64,000 bases of DNA from Lentisphaerota bacterium (GCA_015061915.1 SUVR01000001.1:71976-135975), one strand, 5' to 3'; shown: positions 33,857-42,853, counted from the stretch's first letter. Notes: generated by a model not told the origin, from the letters alone. Numbers and translations are program-made.

Positions 33857-33967
33857 GATCCTTCTTCTCCTTGATAAAAGTTGTTTTGTCACCCTGACAA
33901 TATAGCACATTTTTTTTATGAAATAAAGTAAAAACTGAAAAAAACTCGTGTTTTTTCAAAAAATGGC

Positions 33968-33995
33968 TTGATTTGCTGATAGTTCGGGGTATATT
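33968..33995 (+). promoter_or_regulatory. Promoter of the TRL-family lipoprotein gene
   Basis: TTGATT (33968-33973), 16 bp, TATATT (33990-33995); start expected near 34003, leaving a leader of about 50 bases. Its position excludes the in-frame ATG at 33973 as a start. Confidence 0.6.
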
Positions 33996-34050
33996 TTTAC
34001 ACGGAAAGCGTGTAATCAATCAAAAAATCAAAAATACAGGAGAAAACAGA

Positions 34051-34422
34051 ATGAAATCTCTCTTCAAGGCGATCCTGCTGGCTGCAGTCCTCGTTTCCGG
34101 CACTATGATGCTCACTTCTTGCGGCACCCCGTTCCCGCTGGGCTGCCTCTACACCAATGTCTATATGCCCGGCGCTCTGGGGGATGGCGAAATGCAGTAC
34201 AACTGCAGAGGCTATGTCAGCTGCTACAACTTCCTCGGCTGGTTTGCCGGCGGCAATGCTTCCCACAACCTGGCTGCCAAGGCCGGTAACATGAAGAAGA
34301 TCTCCTGGACCACGCTTCACATCGAAAACTACCTCGGTATTTTCGGCAGATACACCAATGTGGTCTACGGTGTCGGTGAAGAAGCTGACCCCACGGTCAA
34401 ATCGGTTGCGGATTACGAATAA
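34051..34422 (+). CDS. TRL-like family lipoprotein
   Basis: From the ATG at 34051 (ACAGGAGAAAACAGA upstream) it has 123 residues. A lipoprotein signal with lipobox LTSC is followed by GTPFPLGCLYTNVYMPG and, after a Cys/Tyr/Gly-rich middle, GRYTNVVYGVGEEA. The TPFPxGxLYTxxxxP pattern and the later K...I.....YT.VVYG are features of the small TRL-like family of outer-membrane-associated proteins of unknown function. The gene has its own promoter and terminator and is highly polar in neither direction. Confidence 0.75.
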   Translation: MKSLFKAILLAAVLVSGTMMLTSCGTPFPLGCLYTNVYMPGALGDGEMQYNCRGYVSCYNFLGWFAGGNASHNLAAKAGNMKKISWTTLHIENYLGIFGRYTNVVYGVGEEADPTVKSVADYE

Positions 34423-34450
34423 GCCGCAAGCAAAAAAAATGATCTGTTGA

Positions 34451-34479
34451 AGGCGGGCAGGTGATGTCCGCCTTTTTTC
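34451..34479 (+). terminator. Terminator between the TRL-like gene and prmC
   Basis: AGGCGG (34451-34456) pairs CCGCCT (34468-34473), followed by a T-run ending 5 bases before the prmC start codon. prmC may therefore depend on read-through or on an unrecognised start point. Confidence 0.8.
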
Positions 34480-34483
34480 TGCC

Positions 34484-35359
34484 ATGAAACTGATCGACCT
34501 TTTGAAAAACAGTGAAGAACGTTTCCGGTCTGCCGGGTTCGATTCCCCGGAGATCGAAGCTGCTTATATGCTGGAGGAAGTAACCGGGATCCGCCACAAT
34601 CTGCTCTGGACGGAGTCGGAACGGGGACTTTCACCGGAGGAACAGACCCGCGCGGAAGACTATATGATGCGGCGTCTTGCTCACGAGCCGTTCCAGTATA
34701 TCTGCGGCTGGGAGGACTTCCGGGAACTGAAACTGAATGTTGCCCCCGGTTGTCTGATCCCCCGTCCCGAGACGGAGTTACTGGTGGATTTTGTCCTCAA
34801 AGCGCTGCCCCGGAACGGACACGCCTGCGAACTGGGGACCGGCAGCGGCGCGATCGCTCTTTCTATCGCAAAGGAAAGACCGGATTCCCGGATCACAGCC
34901 AGTGAGATCTCACCCGACGCCCTTGCCATTGCGGAGTCCAACCGGAAGAAGTACGGCTTGAATAATGTATCCATCGTTCGGGGTGATCTTTTTGCATCGT
35001 TTGACCCGGATGTAAAGTTTGATCTGCTGGTGGCAAATCTGCCGTATATTCCGGAGGCGGTCCGGGATACTCTCCCCCGGAATGTGCGGGATTACGAGCC
35101 TTCGCTTGCTCTCTTTGCGGATCACGAAGGTATGGCATTGATCGAGCGCGCTTTGCTGGAAGCTCCCCGCTATCTGAAACCGGGTGCGCCGCTGTTCTTT
35201 GAAATGGGGGAAGAGCAAGGTGCGGCACTTGCCGGTTTCGCCCGGACGCAGAATTGTTATACCGGAATAAAAATCCTGCAGGATCAATACGGGGTTGACC
35301 GTTTTCTTGCCTGTATTTTTGCGCCGGACACTTGCAAAAAACATTGCGGAACAGTATAG
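34484..35359 (+). CDS. prmC: Peptide chain release factor N5-glutamine methyltransferase PrmC
   Basis: A 291-residue SAM-dependent methyltransferase. The N-terminal helical domain (1-85) recognises release factors; motif I is ELGTGSGAIALSIA near 112, and the catalytic motif appears as NLPYIP near 187, where most PrmC have NPPYI. NLPY occurs in a minority of PrmC, so activity is likely retained. PrmC methylates the Gln of the GGQ motif of RF1 and RF2. A GGQ release-factor-like gene lies two genes downstream, which may be a functional pairing. It starts directly after the terminator of the TRL-like gene. Confidence 0.92.
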   Translation: MKLIDLLKNSEERFRSAGFDSPEIEAAYMLEEVTGIRHNLLWTESERGLSPEEQTRAEDYMMRRLAHEPFQYICGWEDFRELKLNVAPGCLIPRPETELLVDFVLKALPRNGHACELGTGSGAIALSIAKERPDSRITASEISPDALAIAESNRKKYGLNNVSIVRGDLFASFDPDVKFDLLVANLPYIPEAVRDTLPRNVRDYEPSLALFADHEGMALIERALLEAPRYLKPGAPLFFEMGEEQGAALAGFARTQNCYTGIKILQDQYGVDRFLACIFAPDTCKKHCGTV

Positions 35360-35397
35360 TATATCCCATTGATAAAAGATAGCGATGAGGAACTGAA

Positions 35398-35871
35398 ATG
35401 CTGAAACATATTTTCCGGAACATCCTTGCAAGTGCGGTGCTGCTCTGCTGCACCACCTCCTGCTGTGTTGCGGATTGGTATCACGATCTGGTCTACGGGG
35501 ATGCTCCGCTGCCCACAGATCCGATCGCTCCCGCACCCGATGGAAAGTCCGCAACGGCACCGGCATACACTCCCGATGAAATTGTAACACTCGCATCCAG
35601 CGACCTGATCTTCTTTTTTACCGCCAATGGTATCCGTAAACCGGATGTGGCTTGTGAGTTTACGCTCCCGGATAAAGAACTCCTGGCAATCGGGTTCCGC
35701 ATCCCTGAGGAGCTGGCAAAAAACGGAGCGATCTCACCGGTCCCGGAGAAGGTGGAATATCTGTTGCAATTTTCTCCGGCGGAAAAGGATGTTATCCGGA
35801 TCGACCTGCGGAAATTGAATGAGAAAAAAATCCTTTTTACCGGACAGTACAAGATCAAGAGGGTAAAATAA
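35398..35871 (+). CDS. Small lipoprotein, function unknown
   Basis: A 157-residue protein with a signal containing TTSCC, a plausible lipobox, giving lipidation near Cys 22. A proline-rich linker (PTDPIAPAPDGKSATAPAYTPD) joins it to a beta-rich domain of about 95 residues. I do not recognise the family. GATGAGGAACTGAA precedes the start. It lies 38 bases after prmC and 1 base before the release-factor-like gene, so the three are probably cotranscribed. Confidence 0.75.
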   Translation: MLKHIFRNILASAVLLCCTTSCCVADWYHDLVYGDAPLPTDPIAPAPDGKSATAPAYTPDEIVTLASSDLIFFFTANGIRKPDVACEFTLPDKELLAIGFRIPEELAKNGAISPVPEKVEYLLQFSPAEKDVIRIDLRKLNEKKILFTGQYKIKRVK

Positions 35872-35872
35872 G

Positions 35873-36364
35873 ATGGATATTGCCGAACGCAAAAAACTGC
35901 TTCTGGCAGAAGATGAAATCCTGTGGGAGACCTGCGCCGCAGACTTCCGGAAGGGAACAGGAAACGGGGGGCAGAAGTTGAATAAGACTTCATCCGCCGT
36001 GCGTATTTTTCATCCGGAAACGGGGATCACGGTGAACTGCCTGGAATCCCGCAGCCAAAGTGTGAACCGGCATCTGGCGCTGAAAAAGTTGCGGTTCCGG
36101 ATCGCCTGTTCGGAGCGTTGCGATCTGACCGGACAGGAGACTTTCAAGCTGGAACCGGCGCCTTCCGTTTCCAATAAGAACTACCCTCATTGGATCGCTA
36201 TGATATTCGATCATCTTGCCGCAGTAAACTGGGACTTGAAAGAGGCGGCTGTCAAGTTGGGAACGAGTCGCAGCAAACTCACAAAACTGCTGCAGCGGGA
36301 TGACTCCCTGTGGCGGGAATTTCTCCATCAATCCACAAAGAAAAATACAGATCAAAATATATAA
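35873..36364 (+). CDS. GGQ-domain release-factor-like protein
   Basis: A 163-residue protein. Residues about 25-90 form a class I release-factor catalytic domain with KGTGNGGQKLNKTSSAVRI (GGQ at about 33-35) and the R.RSQS.NR..A pattern of the RF-1 domain. There is no codon-recognition domain. The remaining 70 residues are helical with a possible helix-turn-helix (EAAVKLGTSRSKLTKLL), not the long basic tail of ArfB. It is probably a peptidyl-tRNA hydrolase acting on stalled ribosomes; whether it is a rescue factor like ArfB or PrfH is not settled. With smpB in the window, this may be a second rescue route. Confidence 0.85.
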   Translation: MDIAERKKLLLAEDEILWETCAADFRKGTGNGGQKLNKTSSAVRIFHPETGITVNCLESRSQSVNRHLALKKLRFRIACSERCDLTGQETFKLEPAPSVSNKNYPHWIAMIFDHLAAVNWDLKEAAVKLGTSRSKLTKLLQRDDSLWREFLHQSTKKNTDQNI

Positions 36365-36385
36365 TCAATGGAAAGGAAAACGATC

Positions 36386-37201
36386 ATGACCTTCATGGAA
36401 ATGCTCAAAAATGCGTGGAAGATCAACAACTCTCTGGTGTGCGTGGGACTTGACCCGGACCTGAAGAAAATGCCGGATTGTGTCAAGAATGAAAAGTATC
36501 CCATCTTCGCTTTCAACAAGGCGATCATTGATGCCACCAAGGATGCCGTCTGCTCTTACAAACCCCAGGCTGCCATGTATGCCGGGATGAATGCAGATGA
36601 AGAACTGGGTATGACTATTGATTACATCCATGAAGTTGCCCCCGCAGTGCCGGTGATCCTGGATGCCAAACGGGCGGACATCGGCAACACCACCGCCATG
36701 TACGCAAAAGAAGCGTTTGAACGGTATAACGCAGACGCGATCACGGTCAATCCCTATATGGGCATGGATGCACTCAAACCTTTTCTGGATCGTGCCGATA
36801 AGGGCGTGATCGTTCTCTGCCGTACCAGCAACGGCGGCGCAAAGGAAGTTCAGGAACTGCGTCTGGAAAGCGGCGAAATGCTTTACCAGCGGATCGCAAA
36901 ACTGATCTCTCACGACTGGAACTACAATGGCAATACCATGCTGGTCGCCGGTGCCACTTTCCCGGAAGAATTGGGCGAGATCCGCAAGATCGTCGGCGAT
37001 ACGCCTCTGCTTGTTCCGGGGATCGGCGCTCAGGGCGGTGACCTTGCCGGTGTGCTGAAAAACGGTTTGACTGCCGACAAGACCGGTCTGGTTATCAATT
37101 CCTCCCGCGGCATTATTTATGCCTCCAATGGCACCGATTTCGCAGAAGCCGCAGGAAAAGCAGCGCAGGAACTCAAGGATCAGATCAACGCCCTCCGCTG
37201 A
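36386..37201 (+). CDS. pyrF: Orotidine 5'-phosphate decarboxylase (type 2 family)
   Basis: From the ATG at 36386 (AAAGGAAAACGATC upstream) it has 271 residues. It has SLVCVGLDPDLKKMP near the start and the catalytic LDAKRADIGNT motif near 88, the form found in the longer, Mycobacterium-type OMP decarboxylases. NSSRGIIYA near the end contributes phosphate contacts. It converts OMP to UMP, the last step of UMP synthesis. An ATG at 36368 is in frame but has no ribosome binding site. It ends with a strong terminator. Confidence 0.93.
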   Translation: MTFMEMLKNAWKINNSLVCVGLDPDLKKMPDCVKNEKYPIFAFNKAIIDATKDAVCSYKPQAAMYAGMNADEELGMTIDYIHEVAPAVPVILDAKRADIGNTTAMYAKEAFERYNADAITVNPYMGMDALKPFLDRADKGVIVLCRTSNGGAKEVQELRLESGEMLYQRIAKLISHDWNYNGNTMLVAGATFPEELGEIRKIVGDTPLLVPGIGAQGGDLAGVLKNGLTADKTGLVINSSRGIIYASNGTDFAEAAGKAAQELKDQINALR

Positions 37202-37244
37202 TTTTTATACGGAATCCGGAATTCTGCAGTTTGCAGTAAGGTAT

Positions 37245-37285
37245 GGGGAGAGTAATACGGTTCGCCGGAACTCTCCCCGTTTTTT
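37245..37285 (+). terminator. Terminator after pyrF
   Basis: Perfect 8-bp stem GGGGAGAG (37245-37252) with CTCTCCCC (37271-37278), followed by G and six T. The T-run overlaps the last bases of the convergent GH78-like gene. Confidence 0.85.
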
Positions 37286-38897
37286 ATGCAGATGTGATGC
37301 CATCAGGCAGACAGATCTTCTGTCCTTTTTTATCCGCTTCAATCGTGATCAGACCGTATGGCGTGGGAACGGTTCCGCTGATGTAATCCAATCCGCCCAA
37401 CTGCGGTTTGATCTGTACCTTCCGGAAACCGGGTTCGACCGGAGTGATCCCAAGTACTTTTTCACTGAGAAATGCCACCGGTCCGCCTGCCCAGCCGTGA
37501 CAGAGGCTGTGTCGCAGCCCTTTGTAACAGTATTTGCCAAAATCAGCGTGGATATCTTTTTTGCCTGCGACAGGCATGGAGTCGATCCCGAATGAGCCGT
37601 TGAGCCAATCGGTTTCAAAATCTTCCCAGAATGTGGTTGCACCTGCATCCAGCATACCGCCCCAATAGGTACGGATCAGATCCAGAGCGCCGTTCAGATC
37701 ACCGGTTTCCGCCCGTGCCAGCAGAACAAAATAGCCGTAGAAAGTACTGATCCCTTTATCAGGATTCTGTTTGAAGATCGCAGTATGATCCACTCCCAAC
37801 CCCAATGTTTGCATGGCGGCTGCAACTTTATTTCCATAGCAGTCCGGCGTGATCCTGCGAACCTGTTTTTCTGTATTCCGGCACAGGTCTGCCGTTCGGT
37901 TCATTCCCAATTCATCCGCCAGGAGACTGCCGGTTTTCAATGTCCATGCCAACAACCCCTGAAGACCGGCGTGTTTGATCTCCGGCATGGCTTCGGTAGA
38001 CCAATCCAGAAAACGCCATGCGGGCAGATCCTCTCTCCCGCTTTCATCCACATAACTGCACAATTGCCGGAGCAGATGATCCAGTTCGCCTTTCTGTTCT
38101 TCCAGCCATTGGCGGTTGTTCCGGTGAAGATACAATGTGTACAGGCAGAGGATCCACCAGCAGGAATAGCTGGGTGTTCCATTCATAAACTGATCCGGCT
38201 GCTTGCGGGTACGGAGAAAATCCATACTCCTTTCAATGAGATCATACTCGTTGAATACGGCAAGCATTGTACGGACTTCCGGATAAAGATCTCCCATCCA
38301 GACCAGACGGTCCCGCTTCACTCCATCGTAAATATATTCCTGACAGTTCAGATGGACGGTATAAGCACTGGTCTGCCAGATTTTGTTCAACCGTTCATCA
38401 CTGCTGTGGAAAGAACCTGCATAATCCCAATCCCGGTAAATCGCCCGGACAGCGGCGCAGAGCAGGTGCAGTTCCGGTTCTCCTTCCAGTACCTCCAGAT
38501 GGGCAAAACGGAACGCAGAATCGCCGAAGGAAAACTGTCCCAGCATCGGCAGCAGAACTGTTGTCTGATGGACAGCGTGGTCGGTGGTTGGCGTTTGCAG
38601 TGTCTCCGAGACCGATTCCCCCAGCGTGATACGCACATGAACTGCTTTCATGGAAACAGATGTAAGGCTGAATGCACCGTGCAGTTCTTTTCCAAAGTCA
38701 AAGATCACACTCCCGCCAGCGGGGATCGTACAGAATTCCGGATTAAAATGAAGATACGCCTGTGTTTCCAGTTTGCCGCAGAGGCGCTCTGCATCTTTTA
38801 CATCCCCCGTATAATGGACGATCCGGACGGGTGGTACCCAGACGCTTTTCCGTTCATCTTTTTTCATATCGGGATAGATCAGTTTGCTCATCCTCAT
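37284..38897 (-). CDS. GH78-like alpha-L-rhamnosidase family protein
   Basis: A 537-residue protein without a signal peptide. The beta-sandwich N-terminal part (FDFGKELHGAFSLTSVSMKAVHVRITLGES) is like the domain before the catalytic barrel of GH78. The (alpha/alpha)6 barrel follows from about 175, with the key acidic cluster in YDGVKRDRLVWMGDLYPE near 218 and a second Glu in TTFWEDFETDW near 430. The C-terminal beta domain ends with the usual PVEPGFRKVQIKPQLGG. These mark the Bac_rhamnosid6H fold. Substrate may be rhamnose or a related deoxy sugar. It overlaps the GH20-like gene by 4 bases. Confidence 0.85.
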   Translation of the reverse strand: MRMSKLIYPDMKKDERKSVWVPPVRIVHYTGDVKDAERLCGKLETQAYLHFNPEFCTIPAGGSVIFDFGKELHGAFSLTSVSMKAVHVRITLGESVSETLQTPTTDHAVHQTTVLLPMLGQFSFGDSAFRFAHLEVLEGEPELHLLCAAVRAIYRDWDYAGSFHSSDERLNKIWQTSAYTVHLNCQEYIYDGVKRDRLVWMGDLYPEVRTMLAVFNEYDLIERSMDFLRTRKQPDQFMNGTPSYSCWWILCLYTLYLHRNNRQWLEEQKGELDHLLRQLCSYVDESGREDLPAWRFLDWSTEAMPEIKHAGLQGLLAWTLKTGSLLADELGMNRTADLCRNTEKQVRRITPDCYGNKVAAAMQTLGLGVDHTAIFKQNPDKGISTFYGYFVLLARAETGDLNGALDLIRTYWGGMLDAGATTFWEDFETDWLNGSFGIDSMPVAGKKDIHADFGKYCYKGLRHSLCHGWAGGPVAFLSEKVLGITPVEPGFRKVQIKPQLGGLDYISGTVPTPYGLITIEADKKGQKICLPDGITSA

Positions 38898-40783
38898 TCT
38901 CCGTTTTTATATTCTTTTTTCTCTGCAGGTGACCAGAGGGTCTGTTCTCTTCCTTTGTGACGGAACAATTTGACATTCACATCGCCTTTTACCACGCCGT
39001 CATTCCGGAATTCTGCATAGGTCAGCACTGTTCCGGGCGCCGGGTTGGGATAAGTGCATTGGTACCATGCGATCCCATCTGTGACCGTTGGCAGGGTTTC
39101 GCAGGTGGTCTCCCAGAATCGTGCATCAACCTGATAGCTGTCGCAGATATAATCCGGGTCATCGATCCGTTTGCCGTGAGACTTCATGGAGCCGATATTG
39201 GAACCGGAAATCACAGGCAGGGCATATTCTTTTCCCGTCTCATCTTTTACGATGTGATGCCCGATCAGAAAACGGCGTTCATCAATGTAATTGCCATCCA
39301 CAAAATGCTGGTGGGGCAGGTCGGCAGTGGTGTTGTGGATGATTGTGATCACATCCTCCGGCTCCCGGAGATGCCGCAGCTGATAGAGATCCCTTTTGCT
39401 CCAGTCGGCTGTGATCCGGTGGTCTTCCGAATCCAGATCCTGTGACCAGGTGAGGGCAAAGGCGTATGCCATCTGGAACAGGATGTTGTTCCGTTGGAAG
39501 GTACGGAAATCGGCGTCGCCCCAGTTGCTGATGATATACCCTTTGCTTTGTGCCATGCGCTTGTTGAAATCCGGCATGATCTCCGGAGCAAAATTGCCGA
39601 ACGTGAACGGAAAATCATGCTGGATATATTCCTGCTCAAAAGTGCGGTCGATCGACCAGTACCAGTGGAGGATCTCCAAGTCTTTCGGGACAAGATCAAT
39701 GGCGGGGAAGGTGGCGGGAATATGCTGCCCGCTTGGCAGATTCCGGTCGGATCCGCCGATGGCAACGCCATCCAGAAAGTGGGAATCCAACAGTTTTTCG
39801 CCCCAGATCATCGTCTTGACTCCTCTGTTCCGGAGATGATTTGCAATGCGGGTAATATCATCTGCAAAAATCTGCGGGGCGGATTTCTTACAGCACTTGG
39901 GACAGAGCCCGATGGAGTAGTATTCATCGTGTCCGATATTGATGATCCGGGGATTGAATAAATCGATCACTTCATCAAACAGATCAAAAATGAGTTTATA
40001 ATAATTTTCATTGGCAGGGCAGCAGGTGTCGGGATAGGGATCATCAGTCCGCTCTGCCAGTTCAGGATGACGGGTAAGCAGGTAGTCACAGTGGGAAAGA
40101 GTCGGCATTTCCGGTATGATCTCCATACAGCGTTCGCGGCAGTAGTCGATCAGCTCTTTCATCTGCTCCTGTGTCAGGACCTTACCCCTGCCGTTTGCTG
40201 TATGGATGGAGTTTTTCTCAAAGTTGAACTGATGGCGGATCTCATTCGTTTTTCCGGGGTATTCGTTCATAAATTCTGAATATTCCAGCCAGCCTTCATT
40301 GATTTCCGGATGAGACTTGTATTCCAATGCTCCGCCCAGTTCGATCATAATGGTGTTGATGTGATACCGTGCGGCAATATCGATCATGTGTTTCCACTCA
40401 TCCATAAAACGGGGTACCGGTTCCGGCAGGTAGACTTTGATCCCGCGGCAGCGGGCTTTTGACTGCATTGTTGCTGTGCCGGCAGGCAGAAAACGGGCTT
40501 CACACAGGCGGATCAGAGTCTGTAACCCGAACCAGAGATTGTCGGTATCGCGGGCAGAAATGCGGATAACGGCGGGCGAAAGTTCCAGTTTATACGAGTC
40601 TTGACAGATCGCCTCATCCAGTGTGAAATCAATCTTACAAAGGGAACTTTCCGGTGTGCAGAATTCTTTCAGTGTATTTTGCAGCAGTTCAAGCCGAACC
40701 CCTTTCAGACCGAGGATCGGGGAAGCTGGAGAAGGTACCGGAAATTTGCCGGCAGAACCAGAGAAAAACGGAATTTGCAGCAT
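38894..40783 (-). CDS. GH20-like beta-N-acetylhexosaminidase family protein
   Basis: A 629-residue protein without a signal peptide. After an N-terminal alpha/beta domain (ELSPAVIRISARDTDNLWFGLQTLIRLC) the barrel starts with CRGIKVYLPEPVPRFMDEWKHMID. The GH20 catalytic Asp-Glu pair is seen in INIGHDEYYSIGLCPKC near 313. IIPEMPTLSHCDYLL precedes it. A CxxC-C cluster after the active site (CPKCCKK) is notable. GH20 enzymes release terminal GlcNAc or GalNAc by substrate-assisted catalysis. Together with the rhamnosidase-like gene the target may be a host or cell-wall glycan taken up by the cell. Confidence 0.85.
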   Translation of the reverse strand: MLQIPFFSGSAGKFPVPSPASPILGLKGVRLELLQNTLKEFCTPESSLCKIDFTLDEAICQDSYKLELSPAVIRISARDTDNLWFGLQTLIRLCEARFLPAGTATMQSKARCRGIKVYLPEPVPRFMDEWKHMIDIAARYHINTIMIELGGALEYKSHPEINEGWLEYSEFMNEYPGKTNEIRHQFNFEKNSIHTANGRGKVLTQEQMKELIDYCRERCMEIIPEMPTLSHCDYLLTRHPELAERTDDPYPDTCCPANENYYKLIFDLFDEVIDLFNPRIINIGHDEYYSIGLCPKCCKKSAPQIFADDITRIANHLRNRGVKTMIWGEKLLDSHFLDGVAIGGSDRNLPSGQHIPATFPAIDLVPKDLEILHWYWSIDRTFEQEYIQHDFPFTFGNFAPEIMPDFNKRMAQSKGYIISNWGDADFRTFQRNNILFQMAYAFALTWSQDLDSEDHRITADWSKRDLYQLRHLREPEDVITIIHNTTADLPHQHFVDGNYIDERRFLIGHHIVKDETGKEYALPVISGSNIGSMKSHGKRIDDPDYICDSYQVDARFWETTCETLPTVTDGIAWYQCTYPNPAPGTVLTYAEFRNDGVVKGDVNVKLFRHKGREQTLWSPAEKKEYKNGE

Positions 40784-40800
40784 GACAAAATCCTTTCTGT

Positions 40801-41886
40801 TTACAGTTGTTCTTTCCGTTGAAAATAGCGGGGGGAATCGCCCCGTTGGTCCCAGATGATCTCTTCACCGATGGCACGGATGGATGCCTGCAGTTTCTGC
40901 CGGGTTTCATCCGAGTTTTCATCCAGAGAGGGTTTGCCCGTGTACAGCTGATAGTTCGCCCGGTATTGTGTATCGGTTACATTGGGCATAATGACGTTTG
41001 CACCGGCGAGAAGCCCCCGTTCCCGCCCGTCAGGGGCAAGTGTTTGTAAAGCTGTGGTTGCGGCGATATTCACATTATGCAGATAAAGACGGGTAACAGC
41101 GATCATACGCAAGCCAAGATCCAGTTGTTTCTGCCGGAAATCCAATGTGTCAGCAAAGTCTTTCCCCATCGGTGTTTCCGGGTGAGGCAGCCAGGGACCC
41201 ATCCCGATCATATCCAGATCTTTTTCCGCAAAGAAAAGAATGTTGTTTGCCAGATCTGTTTCCGTCTGACCGGGTAAGCCGATCATAACCCCGCTGCCCA
41301 CCTGATAATCCAGCTTCCGGAGCAGATCAAGACAGGCGGACCGACGGGCGTAATCGTGTCCTGCCGGATGCAGTTTTGCGTAGAGGTGCGGATTGCTTTC
41401 TTCGATCCGCAACAGGTAACGGTGGGCTCCAGCCTCCCGCCAGCGGCGATAAACTTCTTCTGTCTGCTCGCCGAGAGAGAGCGTTACACCCAGTTTTCCG
41501 CCGGAAAAATCCCGGATCCGGAGCAGGATCCTTTCGATCAGGGCAGTGTGGGCTTCCGATTCGATCTCACCGGATTGGATGGCGATGGAGCCGTAGCGGG
41601 CATCATACGCCCATTTTGCCATACGGATAACAGAATCTTCATCCAGTTGGAAACGTGCAGTATTGCAGTTGCTTTTCCGGATCCCGCAGTAGAGACAATC
41701 CTTACTGCAGAGATTCCCCATCTCGATCAGACCGCGCAAACTGACCCGTTTTCCGATCGTACGGAGTTTGACTTCGTACGCAGCACGGAATAGTTCCTCC
41801 GGCTCCGTACAGAGCAGGAGGCTGGTCAGTTCCTCCCGGTTCAGCGCACGGGGGGAACTTTTTGCTTTTTTCAGCAGGGCGTTCAC
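40801..41886 (-). CDS. hydE: [FeFe]-hydrogenase H-cluster maturase HydE
   Basis: A 361-residue radical SAM protein. The CX3CX2C motif is GNLCSKDCLYCGIRKSN near residue 60, followed by YGSIAIQSGEIES, VTLSLGEQTEEVYRRWREAGAHRYLLRIE and GVMIGLPGQTETDLANN, all characteristic of HydE, as opposed to biotin synthase. HydE builds part of the H-cluster's bridging ligand. It sits, without other hydrogenase genes, between a YhcH-like gene (4-base overlap) and the glycosidase genes, which suggests a link of sugar use to hydrogen evolution, or a chance operon. Confidence 0.93.
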   Translation of the reverse strand: MNALLKKAKSSPRALNREELTSLLLCTEPEELFRAAYEVKLRTIGKRVSLRGLIEMGNLCSKDCLYCGIRKSNCNTARFQLDEDSVIRMAKWAYDARYGSIAIQSGEIESEAHTALIERILLRIRDFSGGKLGVTLSLGEQTEEVYRRWREAGAHRYLLRIEESNPHLYAKLHPAGHDYARRSACLDLLRKLDYQVGSGVMIGLPGQTETDLANNILFFAEKDLDMIGMGPWLPHPETPMGKDFADTLDFRQKQLDLGLRMIAVTRLYLHNVNIAATTALQTLAPDGRERGLLAGANVIMPNVTDTQYRANYQLYTGKPSLDENSDETRQKLQASIRAIGEEIIWDQRGDSPRYFQRKEQL

Positions 41887-42356
41887 AGGGTATCCGCTGC
41901 GATCTTCACGCAGACTTTCCGGACGGAGGAGGGACCTGCCGCTGCAGACTGGACTTTACCCCAGTGAGCATCACCGGGGAAGAAGACAGCAAACATTCCG
42001 GGTTTCATTTCCAGACGGGCAAGCTCCGTCTTTTCCGGGATCTGCAGAAAAGCAGCGTCATTTTCCGGATTATACGGTGTTTCTTCCGGGATCGTTTCCC
42101 CGCAGGGGGTCCAGGCGAGAACTTCTGTGCCGGAGATCGTGTACTGGATATCGATATATTTCCGGTGTACTTCCAGTTTTGGCGGTTCGCCCGGAACTGT
42201 GTCATAGCTCTGGACCATAGCATAGACTTTGCGTCCATCCAGTTCGTAGGTGCCGTCCGGAGTGGTGTCGGTCAGTTGTTCCAGAAAAGCGAATGCCTTG
42301 TCGAAAGAATCAGCGAGTGTGACTTTCTTCCGGTTTTTGATGTGATCACAGATCAT
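41883..42356 (-). CDS. YhcH/YjgK/YiaL (DUF386) family protein
   Basis: From the ATG at 42356 (GCGGGAAGTAATT upstream) it has 157 residues. EVHRKYIDIQYTISGTEVLAW and FFPGDAHWGK, with conserved metal-binding-type His and Glu, are hallmarks of this cupin-like family, which includes anomerases and proteins of sialic-acid and N-acetylglucosamine catabolism (NanQ-type). That fits the downstream N-acetylhexosaminidase-like gene. The precise reaction is not evident. An upstream in-frame ATG at 42374 would overlap the SEC-C gene. Confidence 0.85.
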   Translation of the reverse strand: MICDHIKNRKKVTLADSFDKAFAFLEQLTDTTPDGTYELDGRKVYAMVQSYDTVPGEPPKLEVHRKYIDIQYTISGTEVLAWTPCGETIPEETPYNPENDAAFLQIPEKTELARLEMKPGMFAVFFPGDAHWGKVQSAAAGPSSVRKVCVKIAADTL

Positions 42357-42358
42357 AA

Positions 42359-42853
42359 TTACTTCCCGCAGCATTTTTTGAATTTTTTGCCGGAACCGCA
42401 GGGGCAGGGATCGTTTCTGCCGATTTTGGGTTCCACGCGAATGAAGGGGTGCTGGGCAACGAGCTGACCATCGTAGAAGAACCAGTCGTCCTTGACTTTC
42501 TTGAATTCCGCCAGTTCATGGTGTTCCAGTTTTACGCCCCGGTCGGCATAAGTTGCAATGAATTCAACATAACCGGTGTCCGCTTTTTCGGGATCGTCGG
42601 CGGTCTTGATGATTTCCAGACCGAGCCAATCGGATTTTTTTGACCAGTTTTCGATTTCGCCGCGATCGTTTTCTTCCCGTTTTTCCTTGTGCGTGGAATC
42701 AATGATGAAGTCGATTTCTGTTTTTGCGTATGCAGAGTAGCGGGCGCGCATGAGTTCTTCCGGCGTGGCTGCTTTGCGTTCTCCGGCGATGACCGGTTTG
42801 CAGCATTCTTCATAGTTTTTTCCGGAACAGCACGGGCAGAGATTTTCGTTCAT
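42359..42853 (-). CDS. SEC-C motif (YchJ-like) protein
   Basis: A 164-residue protein with SEC-C zinc-binding motifs at both ends: [15 protein letters not shown] at residues 6-20 and [18 protein letters not shown] at the C-terminus. The middle is the YchJ NTF2-like domain ([21 protein letters not shown]). Its function is unknown; SEC-C motifs bind zinc and often contact ribosomes or SecB-type partners. It is the first gene of the operon leading to hydE and the glycosidases, with its own promoter. Confidence 0.9.
   Translation of the reverse strand: MNENLCPCCSGKNYEECCKPVIAGERKAATPEELMRARYSAYAKTEIDFIIDSTHKEKREENDRGEIENWSKKSDWLGLEIIKTADDPEKADTGYVEFIATYADRGVKLEHHELAEFKKVKDDWFFYDGQLVAQHPFIRVEPKIGRNDPCPCGSGKKFKKCCGK

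Noticed and set aside
34530-34560. A T-loop-like GGTTCGATTCC sequence that could suggest a tRNA
   Set aside because: It is inside prmC coding sequence and no acceptor, D-arm or anticodon arm can be folded around it.
37284-42853. Reading the GH78/GH20/YhcH/HydE genes as a polysaccharide utilisation locus of the SusCD kind
   Set aside because: No SusC/SusD, transporter or hybrid regulator gene is present, and the glycosidases lack signal peptides.
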